From Dendronephthya gigantea (lineage: Eukaryota; Cnidaria; Anthozoa; Malacalcyonacea; Nephtheidae): DNA of 64,000 nt. The stretch is from the NCBI RefSeq assembly GCF_004324835.1, contig NW_021163042.1, positions 2,082,501 to 2,146,500 on the forward strand, given 5' to 3'. The position numbers and the translations under genes are program-made. Of this stretch, positions 1 through 12,247 are shown piece after piece. The notes under the pieces were generated by a model. It had not been told where the DNA came from, made no database searches, and saw nothing but the letters and a program-made list of their open reading frames with translations. Numbering within the stretch: the stretch's first letter is position 1; each line of letters opens with the position of its first letter.

Positions 1-520
1 GAGGATTGCAATTACTCCCTTGCTTTTTCTCGCCGAGTTCTTTGTCTCCGGCAGAGGAGGTCTTTGTGCGTCGAACGCTTTGTGATTAGGCGAGTTTGCT
101 CAAATCGAGAAGGACCCACTTTCGTCTTTTGCAGTGGCACAAACTACTACTGCTCCTATCTTACGTATTTTCATGTGTGCACAAACTAGAGACTGGTCGT
201 TTTATAATTTTCATAATCCATCTTCATGTACAAACTGAAGTCAGACACCACATGCAGGAAAGCTGAATTTATTACTGAGAAAGAAAAACTAAATGTTAAA
301 AGGGTAGGCCAAAATACTGTCTACAATAAGTACTATTTATAATAAATTATTGTCTACACACGTTCTTAAATATACAGAAATAAATCATAACTATAATCTC
401 CAGGTGAACATCATAGCAACATAAATTGTATTAATTTATCATCACAACGACGTATAGGTCAATATTGACAGTATAACTGTACATTGTTTACATTGGTGGA
501 TTACTGCATGTAGTTTGGGA
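1..520. other. Flank downstream of the NB-ARC/TPR gene
   Basis: This holds the 3' flank of the minus-strand NB-ARC/TPR gene and AT-rich sequence. On the minus strand a short open stretch (about 33 codons, roughly 1-100, read toward base 1) could be the start of an exon of another gene running off the window, but nothing recognisable is encoded. No other gene was seen. Confidence 0.3.
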
Positions 521-3500
521 TTACCAGCTGTACCAAACAGCAAGAAAGATTGCAACGATTAAAACAACCACCGGAAGAAATCTAAGGAATATTTTGAATC
601 TAATTTCTCTGTCGCATTCTTGTTTTATCTTCTCAGCATGCTTTACCCAAAAATGGGTTGGAGGAAGAATGCCTGACTTCCATCGAGTGAGAACTTCTTG
701 GATAACATCTCTGGCTTCCTGGTATTTTTCTTGATGCAAATAGACATCGGCTAACAGAAATCTAGCACGGCCACAGTTTTCTATCTCGATGCTTTTCTTA
801 ATAGCTTTTTCGGCCTCGTTAGCTTCACCAAGAGCCAGTAATACCTCGGTCTTATAGCGAAGAGCAGAACTCAATTGAACATGTTCAACATCCCGATAGA
901 TTTCCTCCGCTCGTTTGACAAATTCAAGCGCATGCGTATAATCATTCAGCTCCTTGTACACAGTACCATACGTCATACATACTCCTGCCACAAAAATATG
1001 ATCCTCTCCTAAAACATTTTCGTATATGGCCAATGCATCCGCGTGTAGTTTTAGTGAATCATACAGCAGGCTTTTCTTCTGCTCAAGGCTGTCAATCATT
1101 TCCGCATAACGTAAGTAAATTTTTGCAGAATAATTGGCTGCCTGTGCTCTCGTTAGATGCAAATTGCCTGTGGTGATCTTAGCCATTTGACGTGCTTGGT
1201 CTGCCATTTCTTTAGCTTTCGCGATATCTACCTTTTCGCGATATATGATTGCAAAATCGCAAAGCCTTTCTACAATCACTTGATGATTCGCCCCGAACGA
1301 TTTTTTTGCCAGATCGATCGACTTCTTCATCGCCTCCTCTGCCTGATCGAATTTCGTCTGCATTTTAAACGTCCACGATAGAACGCTGAGCAGAGCGGAT
1401 TTCAAAACCACCCATTCGTTGCTTTCTTTATTTTCAGTCAAGCGAAGACCTTCTTTAAGAATAACCACAGCTTTATCGAGGTAATTTGCTTCTCGGTAGT
1501 AGAAACCAAGCGATTTCAGTAGATGGCAGTACCGGATGCTTTTCATGGGTTTCGAGAGACGTAGAGCAATTTCATTGGCAAGTTCGCAATACGAGATGCG
1601 TTCAGACTCCGTGACACCAGGAACGTTGTAAAGACAATTTGCAAGAATGGTGACAATATCAACAAATTCGGAACAGTCAGTCCAGTTTTTGGCTTTACCA
1701 TAATCTATAACCACCTTCAGATGAGGACTAGCTAACATCTTCAGTGCGACACTATCGCGATCGTTACCTGGAATAACCTTTTCCAAACTCTCTTGTAAGG
1801 AATGTAACAGAGACACATATTCCATTCTTCTCTGTTCAGCGTCCAAGTTCTGCGAAGAAGCTCGTTCCTCCCTCGCGTATTCAAAAGCTTTTCCCATTAC
1901 CTGGTGGAATTTAACAGTTTCCACTGTTGAAAAAGAGGATGAATCATCTGGCAGCGACAGTAAGGAGCAACGAGAAATTTCAGCTAAGATTTCATCACTT
2001 ATTCTACCAGATGGAATTGATTCTTGAACATAGCTTGAAACGAAGATTAAAGGTACTGGGCTTGTAGTGCAATATGATAAAAAGTCAAAAGCATTACGAA
2101 GAACGTCGCTATATTCAGCTAGGCGGCTTGTGGCTAGTCGTGCAGCTACAACCATTGAATCGCGATATACGTTATATGTCTCAAATGTCCGAGATCTCAT
2201 CATACCTCTGTGCTCACGATAGAGATTAAGATATTGCTCCCAGGAGAATTTTTTAGAAGGACGATCCTTCTTCATTTCACTGACATAGGTCGCTGCGCAG
2301 GCAAGAGATAGAGGGAGAAACTCTAATTCTTTGACCAAATTTACAGCAAATTCATCCACTTTAACTCCACTTATTTCCTGGAGTAAGTTGACTGCATCGT
2401 TCTCGTCCAATCCACACTTCAAGGAGAGATCTTTAGCGTATTGGTGACATACAGGAGCAAGGTCACTATTTTGAGTCGTTACGATCATTTTCCCATTGCC
2501 CCAGTTTTCACAACCTGGTTGTGGTAATATTTCGTGGAAATCCTTATTTCCAAACATATTATCCAAAATGAGAAGCCACTTTCCTGGGTATCCCCTCAGC
2601 ACCTTTCGTAATTCTTCCATATACAGCTGCACGACCTTGATCTCGCCATCTTCCTCAGTTTCAGTTACAGTGTCTGATTTTGCCAAATGAAGATGATCTA
2701 ACAACTCTTTTATCGATTTAAACAATGTTTTCATTGACTCGACAATTAATGTCATCACAACTGGACGCTCTGTACCATTATTTGTTACGTCTCCTTGAAA
2801 TTGTTCCCCGAATTGACGTGCTAGTTGCGTCTTCCCAGAACCGGGGGGCCCTGTGATATAAATAGCTGTCAAATGCGCCTGTTGTTCATCTTCCATGCCT
2901 TTGAAAATGGACTTCATTTTATCGACATCGCGAACTCGCGTCGAACACTTGTGGAAAGGCTTTGCTGGAAGTTTTGACACGGTTTGTAATATCTGTAAAA
3001 TATCAAGATGAACGAGCATGTACATGCATCATCATACTGCCAAAAAACGATCGTTATTCTTGCAGCCACAGTTTTCATGTAGCTGCATGCATGGGGTCAG
3101 AAATAATAGACGTAGATTGCGTGACCCCATCTCGCTTTAGATAAGATATCGTCTCCACAAAATGCACGCACATTAAAAATATGCACGCAGGTGAAAAGGT
3201 GAAGACATTATTTGTATATGGACTATATTTTATGCCGCGTGGCTGACTACATTATTATTATTTCAAATAATAATATATGATTATGGTGTAATTATGATTA
3301 TTATCGTACATATGATAATATCGATGATAAATATCTTAATTTCATAATTTAATTTTTATACGTACATTCGGAGCTTCTTTCTTGTCATCAATGTTTTCTA
3401 AAAAAAATTTCGTTGAGTTACAATACTAGCGTACCGGATCTAAATTCATGCCGCAGTATCTAGTTCATATTCATTTGGAAGCATAGGAAAGCAAAACGAA

Positions 3501-3592
3501 CCTTTTTGTTGCCCAATGTTGATCATATGTCCTTCGCCCATAATCACGATGGAACTATCTGCATTCACGTTGTACACGTTTGAATCTGCCAT
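521..3592 (-). CDS. RHIM-like/NB-ARC/TPR protein with C-terminal membrane anchor
   Basis: Intracellular STAND (NLR-like) signalling ATPase of about 844 aa in a two-exon model: 3592-3502, then 2964-521; the phase-1 junction keeps frame. The large exon shows a P-loop GPPGSGKTQ, Walker B (KWLLILDNM), RNBS-B-like KMIVTTQNSD, a GxP-like EFLPLSLA, then a winged-helix-like region and many TPR units of kinesin-light-chain type (AEEAMKKSIDLAKK, HALEFVKRAEEIY, AEKAIKKSIEIE). The last 20 or so residues are strongly hydrophobic (FLPVVVLIVAIFLAVWYSW) and look like a tail anchor. The first exon encodes a 30-residue leader with a RHIM-like stretch (see separate entry). A competing model starts at an ATG at 3025 inside the large exon, or uses the acceptor at about 2993, and would omit this leader. 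NB-ARC/TPR proteins are expanded in cnidarians; a role in innate immune or death signalling is inferred from the family. Confidence 0.85.
3502..3592 (-). other. Candidate first exon with RHIM-like amyloid motif
   Basis: The minus-strand ATG at 3592 opens a 30-codon exon ending at a donor AAAG|GTTCGT in phase 1. The acceptor CTTCCAG at 2965 is also phase 1 and joins QQK to AKPFHKCSTR just ahead of the NB-ARC domain. Residues 6-27 read VYNVNADSSIVIMGEGHMIN followed by IG. This resembles the RIPK1 RHIM (IYNSTGIQIGAYNYMEIG) in its alternation of hydrophobic and glycine residues and its trailing hxIG, but the core Q of (I/V)Q(I/V)G is absent. The leader sits at the N terminus of a STAND protein, where amyloid signalling motifs are known in fungi and some animals. 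The exon itself is a prediction. Confidence 0.5.
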
Positions 3593-4146
3593 AGTACTTT
3601 TGAAAACGTTCACTTATATAGCTATCAAACGTTTAACATCTTCGTCTTTAAGAAGTTCAAACACTCAGGAGGAATGCAATCTATGAAGTCGATGAAAATG
3701 AACTTTAGAGCATGTGCAGCAAATTGATTCACTGCGACCAGTTAGACTGAGAAAGTATATGAACTGAAATGTTCCCTAAAGTGACAGTAAAAGTATTGCT
3801 TGAGAAACCTATAATAAAGGGCGTTCTCTCTGTTACATATAAATATGTGTTTCCTGTCGGTTACCATGCTTTCGAATTCAGAATATGATTGCTCTGTTGA
3901 CAAAAGTATATTTTGTATTAAAAAATCTTATTTCTTAAATCTTAAGAAACGTCAATATGATTGATCGTTTAAGACATGCAAGCCATTGAAGGCGTGAAGG
4001 CTAAACGAGTCTACTTTCACTACCTCAACATTGGCTAAAATTAAAAAAAAAACTGTTTTAAACTGAAACATTGTGCAATGACCGGTTTTCAATACCAATT
4101 ATTTTATATTTGAAGCGTACAGAATCCAATAACTTACTCATCTCTG

Positions 4147-4274
<128 letters not shown>

Positions 4275-5251
4275 CTGAGATAAGCAATGCTTGCCACATT
4301 CACCTGATGAGTGTGGTAAGCACTGCTTATTATACGAAACAAATTTGTATATAACGATATATATATATACCTACATATATATTTATGTCGTTAAAAATAT
4401 CGTTCACTACAACCATTCACCTCTGGTCTAAAAAACCGTGGGTACGAGGTTGCCTCTGACTCACACGGCCACTCATCCTGTGATGACGACCTCGACAACG
4501 ACTTAATATAAAAATCATTATGACCTTAGTCATAATACGACACCAATATCAGTACTGAAATATATAGCTGTTGTATATTGTATTGTATACTTCTTATACA
4601 AATCTATTAGATGTTGCCCTATACGGACCTCCTCTTGTTCTGTGTGTGCACATCCATCTTCCAATATTCTTATCGAATTTTCGATAACATGGCCGATTTT
4701 TGATCTTGATTATCTGCAACTGCAAATAAGAAAATAACTACAAATATACAAAGATTGGGAGACTAGGCAAAGCCAAAGAGGAATGAAACGTACTCGTACC
4801 GACTATGTACCGGCTTTGTCCTTTAGCTTTCCGATGAAGTGATTCCGTGAAAAAAGCAATTAAAGTAGTTACGTAAAAGCCAACATAATACTAGGAATTA
4901 TAAACGAACACTCGAACAGACACACACTTAATTGAAATGCAAACTACATACAACGAAATTGAAACTCCCACGCACTTCACAGGAAGTTGGCATGGAGACC
5001 CGGCGGGGAGCTTTCATGCAATTCAAAGTGGCAACTATTATCATTAATTCAAAATATAAACCGTAGCGTTCGGTTCTCACCAACAATCATTGACCGACAT
5101 TATACTCTTTAGCTCAGCTTTAACTGTGGTGAAGACTAAGGCGGCTGAGAAAGTTGCAGTGGAAATAAACTGAGTATACTGATTTTGTTCTAGGTTTCAG
5201 GTTTATGTTTCGTTTGGTTGAGACTGAAAACTCGTAGTTGCGTTTATAAAC

Positions 5252-8200
5252 ATGAAGAAGTTCAGTCGCCGAGAACCAACCGAGATAAACGAGACCAGAT
5301 TGAAGTCGAAACTACGCCATGGTTTAATGAGTGTCGTTATTTTTGATCATCAGAATGTGTGCAATAAAGCGACGTCGTTCGTTAACTCGATAGCAAATGG
5401 TAAGTAATACTAAGTAAGCGTTTCTGTTTAATTTCCTGAGCCCGGCGGAAGTGGTTTTAGAGTTCTTAAACCAAACAAGGAGTCGTTGTGTTGTAATGTT
5501 ATTTATGCATGTAGTTGGTGTGTATGCATTTAACGTTTGTAGAGACTGAGAGGATGTTTAAACTACGATATAGACAGATCTGAAACTGAGCTTGGTATTT
5601 CTTAACTTAATTCAGTTTAATACCCAGTCTTCATAGTCTTCCTGACTCCAGAGTGTGATAATTGATATAATTAAAAAAATTATTTCGGAATGATATGAAA
5701 ATGTTTGTATGCTGCCCGCCCTGGTGCCCTGCTGGTTATCAGGGACGGAATTTGCCGCTGACCAAAAAGTTAAATCAAATTATTTTTATTCAATTACCTT
5801 CACTTCTGTTGAGGATTTTAACGAAGATGAACAATATCTCACTTTAGTCACTTATTATATATTCGGTAATCTATAGCTCGCAGGATTAAAAGCAGGCCAA
5901 AGATGGTAGCAACTTAAACAAGAATCCGAACATTTTATTTCAGTCGCATTAATTTAGTTAATGAACCTCCTATCTTACCCAGTTGTACCTCACAACTGTA
6001 GGGGCTGAGGGCTAAAATTTTTTTGTCTCCCGCCGAAATTCTCAAAATGAATCTTTTCTCAGATTGTATAGCGTTTTGCCATCGTTTATAAGGCTGATGA
6101 AAGGTTATTTTTCAATCCCATCGGCGATACTGAAAACTAAGGCATGGAGATTGCCTATGCATGACGACTGCATGGTGTCCGCAGAACATGGAATCGAGCG
6201 ATTTCCCCGGACAATTCTATGTATGACTTAGCCCTGCCCCCCCCCTCCCTATTCACTTTATAAGTTTCGCGGACCTTGTATTTTCAAATAGGTGTTCCTC
6301 GTTTAATTTTCAGCTGCTATTTCTCTTGCGAACTGGTCAACAAATGAAGAAAACGCAGCAATTCAAGACACTTGTACAAAGATGTATGAAATTTCTATGC
6401 TTCTTTCCAGCGTGATCGACTTGTTTTCGAAGGAGGTGAGTGAGTCACCCACACGTTTCTTTTCCTGGGTTGTTGACCTTTGGTCTTAGACAAGTCTTCA
6501 AATCCTATGTCTTCAAAAATTATGATTCCAATTCCTGAATAATTTAACGGTGATACCATACTTGCACTTGCAGTGCATGTTGTGGAACGTTAGAGTGGAC
6601 TGCACTCCGCTTTAGCAAATAACAATTGATTATCCGATTATTTCCGATAATCCCATGCTATTAGATTTTACTCGTTGTCTAGTATTTGGCAATGGGGAAT
6701 TCACTGAAAGAGTTGCTACGTCAAGAAATGAACTTGAGTGATTTAAACAAAAAGGTTTACCAGGCACAAGTTAAAGCTTCCAAGTTAAAAAAACAAGTTA
6801 GTAAACAAATCGTGAATTGTTGTTAATGGAAATATTGGGCGATAAACTGCTTTGGTCGTAATTTGTTAATTTTGCTTTTATACTGATCCAGAACACTGAA
6901 AAGGAGAAGAAATTGGAAAATCTTGGGAATGTAAGGTTTATAAATTTGACTTATCAAAATACGTCATTAAAATCAGTTTGGCGTTTTCATTCACTATTCA
7001 CCATCACAACTTTGCTGCATCAGCAAATAGCCTACCTCCACAATTCTTCAATGATATAAAGAAGAAACGTGTTTTATTTGTTTTGTACAAAATAAGTTCA
7101 TTAATTAGATTGCTTCTCAGCAGTTAAGATCAACGAAAAATATTTTCACACATGCAGGAACATGATGATATATGGCGATTGCTATCAATGACTATATTGC
7201 TAAAGTAATTACCTATATGTATTATACATGCATTAAGGAATATTTTACTCAGGCTGGAATATTATGTGCAAAAGTCATTCTAATTTACTCGGTTATAGAG
7301 TTACGTATATATTTATCGTTATGTAGGCTGAATTGGAATATGAAGAACTCAAAGCATCATTTGATGCGCAGAACACAAAGCATGAAATTTTGAAAGTAGG
7401 AGAACAAACAGGATTAAACTATCAACTCCACAATCATTCATCGTCTTTAATTATTACTTTGTATAATAAAGGCAGCGCCAGTTATGTCACTGAAAATTCA
7501 TTGATAATGCTTATATATTCTGTCACAGGCTCAGTGTCTCCGGGAAAGTATTATTCGTCTGGCTGATGGAACAACAACATTTGCTAAACGCGTATCAACA
7601 ATTGCCGAAGCAGAGAAGGAAATAGCCAGCTGCATTCCTGTTGTTCCTACTCAAATAGGTCGCAAAAAAGAATATCAAGGTTACTTAAATTCACGACTAC
7701 ATGCAATGTTCTTCTACACATTGGCTGGTAATTCCTTGTCCAGAATCCACGAATCTTAATTTTAACGTTAATCAAAATTAACATTAATCTAAAACCTGTC
7801 CCTAGCCTTAACAAACTACTAACCTTAAAGGATTAAATTTCGTGGATTCTGGACATGGAATTTAGGGTTTGTATAAGATTGAAATATTTTACTTATGGCA
7901 ACACTAGGCGAGAAAGCTACCGAGGCAGTGGTTGAAAGAACAGCCGATACTCTAAATATTGCTCGGCCAATATCGTTCTGTGATCTACTAGCCAGGAAAA
8001 ATGCCTGGTCTCGAAAACTGAAAGCAAAATCCTGCTTCTTAGCCGATACAACTGGAGAAAACTCACCTGAAGTAATGGATTGGGTCACGGTTGAACGATC
8101 AATGTTAGCTTCGCTTGTAGACCCAAACAGAGATTTAGAATCGACAAGTAATGATAGACGACTAAGCACAGAGATGTTCTCTTGTCTAAAAGACCAGCTT

Positions 8201-9177
8201 AACATTGTCGGCCCAAGTGGTAGATCATATATTTCCAATCCTGGAATTGAACAACGACTCGCCTTCAAGGCAAGAGGGCTCAGTGCGTCAACCGAAAACC
8301 TCTCGCCACCACGCCCCCCGCCACCTGGTCGCCATAGAAGAAAAGGTTAGAACTTAGAAACAAATGCATAAAATTCAAACAATGCAAACTTTATTCCTTA
8401 TAGTGCAATGAACCTTTCAGCTTGTATGCAAATTAACCCATTTCAAATCACATGGTCTGAAATGGTGAAATGGTTAAGTTTTATTGGCTATTCCATGGTC
8501 ACAACATCTGAAATGGGTTAATTTGCATGCAAGCTGAAATGGTCTATGACGAGCATGTATGTCAAACATTTTCAGTTCTTTAGCGTACTTTATTACATGC
8601 ATGATATTGAAAATTTAACATTACCTAAAATTACCATACAATTGCCTAACATGAGGTGTGTCGATCGCGTTTTTAGCGTCAGAACCTTTAATGGACCTAC
8701 CAAGAGTCGAACCGTACGCTGTTGGTCGTTGGACACCGAATGAAGCAGGCCTTTACGCTCGTGCAAACTTGTTTCATCCAGGTAAGTGTTAAAAGCGGAG
8801 CACCTTGAAATATAGTTTCAATGCATTTTCAAACCATTATATGAGCTCACATTTCATCGTCCATATAATGGAAAAAGATTGAGTTCTTAGGTTTATATAT
8901 CTCTCTCTAATATCTTTATATTCTATAGGTAAGCCCTATATACTTGTAGTGAAATTTATATATTTGCAATTCATATTTTCTGTAATCAGCTGTTACAAAA
9001 CCTCGTCACAGCAGTCCAGATGGAGGTGCTGAGCCCACCATAGGATCAACAAGCGATTCTGGTGAATATACAATGCCAAGAGTGTTTCCGAATGAAAACG
9101 AAGTCGTGTATGCGGTACTGGAGCAAGAAGGAACAGACGACACAACGGATAAAAAATACATTGATGTAGTGCAGTAA
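5252..9177 (+). CDS. Coiled-coil (BAR-like?) adaptor with tyrosine motifs
   Basis: Nine exons, all in phase: 5252-5399, 6314-6435, 6683-6796, 6892-6930, 7327-7395, 7529-7679, 7908-8345, 8677-8781, 8990-9177; about 457 aa, no signal peptide or membrane segment. Residues 1-240 or so are helical and charged (LKELLRQEMNLSDLNKKVY, KASKLKKQNTEKEKKLENLG), like BAR/F-BAR-type or other long coiled-coil domains. A basic, serine-rich middle follows, with a proline-rich SPPRPPPPGR (possible SH3 ligand). The C-terminal 100 residues carry EPYAVG, GLYARA, GEYTMP (Y about 422), VVYAVL (Y about 436, fits ITIM VxYxxL) and KKYIDVV (Y about 452). It is probably a cytoplasmic membrane-associated adaptor for tyrosine-kinase signalling, by inference; I do not recognise a named family. 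Two introns contain foldback elements. Confidence 0.75.
7730..7862. mobile_element. Foldback (MITE-like) element in an intron
   Basis: Imperfect inverted arms of about 30 bp: AATTCCTTGTCCAGAATCC at the left and its near reverse complement GGATTCTGGACATGGAATT at the right, enclosing an AT-rich centre. It lies within intron 6 of the adaptor gene, just before the exon-7 acceptor. No coding capacity; most likely a non-autonomous DNA element. Confidence 0.65.
8408..8544. mobile_element. Foldback (MITE-like) element in an intron
   Basis: Arms of about 35 bp pair almost perfectly: TTCAGCTTGTATGCAAATTA at the left and TAATTTGCATGCAAGCTGAA at the right, each continuing into a shared AACCCATTTCA / TGAAATGGGTT block. 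It sits in intron 7 of the adaptor gene and is non-coding. Confidence 0.75.
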
Positions 9178-9849
9178 TTTTTGAATAAGGTGTCTCTGGC
9201 TACCAGGAACTGACTACATCAAACAGTGAAAATAAACCATATTATGAATGTGGGCATTCAAGAGTTCTTTAAATGAGCATTATTGTAATGATTATGATTA
9301 TGATAATGGCAGTTCATTAGCTGTAGGTTTTTAGCCCAATTTCCCTCCAGCCTAATATCTCTCGTATGGGCTTGGAACTTAGAAATTATCTTCAAACAGA
9401 TGGAAGTCAAATTTAGTTGAAAAAATATAATGGGAGAGATTTGTTACAGTACAATGCTAAAAAATCTATTTTGACTGGTCTGACCATTTATAAAAAGCCC
9501 CGTGATTACTGATTTACGCCCTGTAACGAAAGAGTGTACGTATCCTCTGTCCAACATGTTAAATTACCGATATATATGCAGGGGTGGCTGTAAGAGGTTT
9601 TCCTTTTTCTAGCTAGTTGAATATCAATTTCTCGTGTCTTGCTCATGACCGGTTTCGGCCTAATTAAACAAAGATTATGAAAAAATTCATTTTGCAATCC
9701 AAGTTTCATTTTGCAACTAAAAAGTAAAAGATTTACTCTAAACCCTGGGCGTATAACGTGAGAAAGTCCTGTAGCGTGCTCAGGAGTCCAATTAAATATT
9801 ACATTATTACATTAGATGTAAACGAAGTTGCTATTTACAACTGAATTAT
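9178..9849. other. Intergenic, no gene seen
   Basis: 3' flank of the adaptor gene, including AT-rich sequence with a possible polyadenylation region (AATAAACC near 9230). Short frames on both strands show no recognisable domain. The LINE begins at about 9850. Confidence 0.5.
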
Positions 9850-9920
9850 ATCAGCACCCAAGTTACCCGACTCGAATATGGGTAGTTTTTATAATACGTG
9901 TTATATATATAACAGGAGAT

Positions 9921-10012
9921 TAAGCCAGGAGATTTTGACATGGCGGAGTGCCAGGAGATTTAGCTATAAGCCAGGAGATTTTGACATGGCGGAGTGCCAG
10001 GAGATTTTGCGC
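9921..10012 (+). repeat. 46-bp tandem duplication at LINE 5' end
   Basis: Two copies with a 46-bp period, each containing TTTGACATGGCGGAGTGCCA. Each copy holds the ATG that reads MAECQEI. In the first copy this frame stops at once; in the second (ATG at 9986) it runs on as ORF1. The duplication may be part of a repeated 5' UTR/promoter. Confidence 0.85.
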
Positions 10013-11029
10013 TCTTCGATTAACTCGAATGCCAACAGTAATTCCCAACTATCGGATGGAGATATCGATTCTACACAATCAAACAACGATAACAACGACA
10101 TTTGTGGTGAACTAAACTCCCACTTGAAACTCTCCTGGTCAGGAGATTTCGAATCTCTCAAACGATTTGTAGATTTGAATATTGATCTTAACGGTACTTG
10201 GAAATCACCGGGAGACGAGCGAAAATCCTACAGCAATGGCCAAACGACAATAATGTGGTGGAGAAAACAGAAGAAGCTCCAACTCAGTGGCAGAGAAGCC
10301 AATAGAATCAAAAAGCAGTTTTGTAACATCCTAATGGGCGAAGCAACGCTTGGCCTTGGCCTACCACGCTTGAATGACGAGAGCGGAGCAAGTAGCGAGC
10401 CACCCAAAAAACTTTCTGATCAGTGTTCATGCACTCAAATCACAACTGATCTCGACGGTATTAGACTCGATATCGAGATATTACAATCAAAAACCGATGC
10501 CCTACAATCTTTAGCAAACGTACAAGAAGGTCGTTCATTCCCTGGCCACAACATTAACAAATTTGAATTGCAAATGCAAGAATTCTCAAAGGAAACAGGA
10601 AAAATAAAACAGATGGAAAGAGACCTAATTGAAATCAAACGTATGGTCAATAAAGGAACAGGCGAACGACAGCTAAATCCGGATAAAGATCAAATTCCTA
10701 ACATCATATTACTCGAAGATACGATACCCTCAACTTGCAAGCCTAACGAGGCCGAGGAAAATCCGGCAATTACCGCCCCCACAAATCCAAATGTCAAACA
10801 GGCTAATGATAACGACCATATGCACAAAGAACCCACCCCTCTTTCATACAAAAACAAAGGCAATACTCGAGCGATTAAAGATCAAAAGATGCAAATCAGG
10901 TCATATAGACAACAACAAAGCAAAGAATACACCCACTACCATCTGAACGAACAGCTACGTTCATATAAAGCGAAACACAGAGATATACATAAGAACACAT
11001 ATTCCAAAAGAAACCAAAGTATCCAGTAA
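9986..11029 (+). CDS. LINE ORF1 (RNA-binding-type protein)
   Basis: Frame open from 9878, with the likely start at the second MAECQEI ATG (9986) because the sequence before it is duplicated leader. It encodes an acidic N terminus, a WKSPGD...TTIMWWRKQKK segment, a Cys pair (DQCSCTQ), a coiled-coil-like stretch (IEILQSKTDALQSL, KETGKIKQMERDLIEIKRM) and a polar, basic C terminus. No CCHC knuckle was seen. The basic, proline-rich sequence continues in another frame to about 11.55 kb (RRKSDRRNRPPFHRR, VNSPPPYQ), so ORF1 probably carries a frameshift near 11.02 kb. Its expected role is LINE RNP assembly. Confidence 0.75.
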   Translation: MAECQEILRSSINSNANSNSQLSDGDIDSTQSNNDNNDICGELNSHLKLSWSGDFESLKRFVDLNIDLNGTWKSPGDERKSYSNGQTTIMWWRKQKKLQLSGREANRIKKQFCNILMGEATLGLGLPRLNDESGASSEPPKKLSDQCSCTQITTDLDGIRLDIEILQSKTDALQSLANVQEGRSFPGHNINKFELQMQEFSKETGKIKQMERDLIEIKRMVNKGTGERQLNPDKDQIPNIILLEDTIPSTCKPNEAEENPAITAPTNPNVKQANDNDHMHKEPTPLSYKNKGNTRAIKDQKMQIRSYRQQQSKEYTHYHLNEQLRSYKAKHRDIHKNTYSKRNQSIQ

Positions 11030-11619
11030 CTACACTCAAACCAATCGGCCCCACATTTCTACAAAAAACCCAAAATCCCAAAAGTCCTCCTTTGGCTCGA
11101 GTAGACAGGACAACCGGCGGACTTTCCCACCAAAAGCCAACACTAATAACAGCGCTAACCGCCGGAAATCTGATCGCAGAAACAGGCCTCCTTTTCACCG
11201 GAGATTGACAAACCATACACCGGCCAAATATCGGACACGTGTAAACAGCCCACCACCATATCAGGTAAAACACCTAAGGAAGTTACCATCGTACCAATCA
11301 CATTGCCTAAACAAACCACTTACCTACCAGTCATTGGGCCAGAATCAATTCCCGCCTTTCCATGTACACCACCCAGCAGTCAACTCTGAGCCAACGTCCC
11401 CAATCACCCATTTACAAACAATACTTCCGCCAAGCCTACCAACCCATCAATCGTACTGTAGACCAGAATGGAACATGGGTCTAGATAACGATGCATGCCA
11501 CGTCGATCCCTCACGAAATCTGATAAAGTCTATCCGATACCTGTGAGGATTACGAATCACAATGTAAATTAATTAACAAACGAAATACCAAGCAAAACAA
11601 GCTTTTACGAAATCCCAAT

Positions 11620-12242
11620 ATGATCGACATTCCTACCACTGAAGGCAGGCCTTGGAATGAACACTCGACCCTGAAAGACCTTAGTATAGAACGGGACACT
11701 CCGCAAAATTATAACATTCCAAAGTCCCCCCATTTCCGTCTGGTACACTTAAATATAAGGTCTCTACGAAATACCTCCATTGGATCCAATTCGCCGAATT
11801 TGTTTCAAAGACAAGGATTGAGGCAATAACATTATCAGAGACTTGGTTAAACACAACCATACCAAATGCCGAGATCAACTTGGAGGGCTATAAAATTTAC
11901 CGCCAAGACCGCCTTCACAAAAGAGGAGGAGGGGTAGCTGCGTACATTCGGAGTGATATTAAGGTCACCGTACTGAAGGAAATATCATCAGTTTCCACCG
12001 ATTACTTCCAGCAGCTTTGGCTCAAACTTCAGACTAAAAAGTTAAGATCTATCCTGCTCTGTGTATCATATAGACCACCAGACTGCCCGCCGTCCTGCCT
12101 AGAAAACAACCTAAAAGCAAGTTATATGCAAGCCGCCATGCAGGACAAACCCATATTTATTTTGGGAGACCTCAATTGCAACACCATGAAGGTCACCGCT
12201 GAGACCACAGCATTGGAAAACTTCATGTACGAGATGAACTAA
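11620..12242 (+). pseudogene. LINE ORF2 N-terminal AP endonuclease (frame-broken)
   Basis: Endonuclease motifs are all visible but split over frames: HLNIRSL (about 11.75 kb), LSETWL (about 11.84 kb), RGGGVAAYIRSD, LCVSYRPP and ILGDLNCN (to about 12.17 kb), with SDHLPVY at the start of the next open frame. A frame change near 11.77 kb separates NIRSL from SETWL, and a one-base slip near 12.24 kb separates this part from the RT frame. The domain nicks target DNA for target-primed reverse transcription. Confidence 0.8.
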
Positions 12243-12247
12243 AGCAA

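Noticed and set aside
7825-8268. 147-codon minus-strand frame
   Set aside because: It is the antisense shadow of exon 7 of the adaptor gene, whose plus frame has matching splice phases and a continuing protein.
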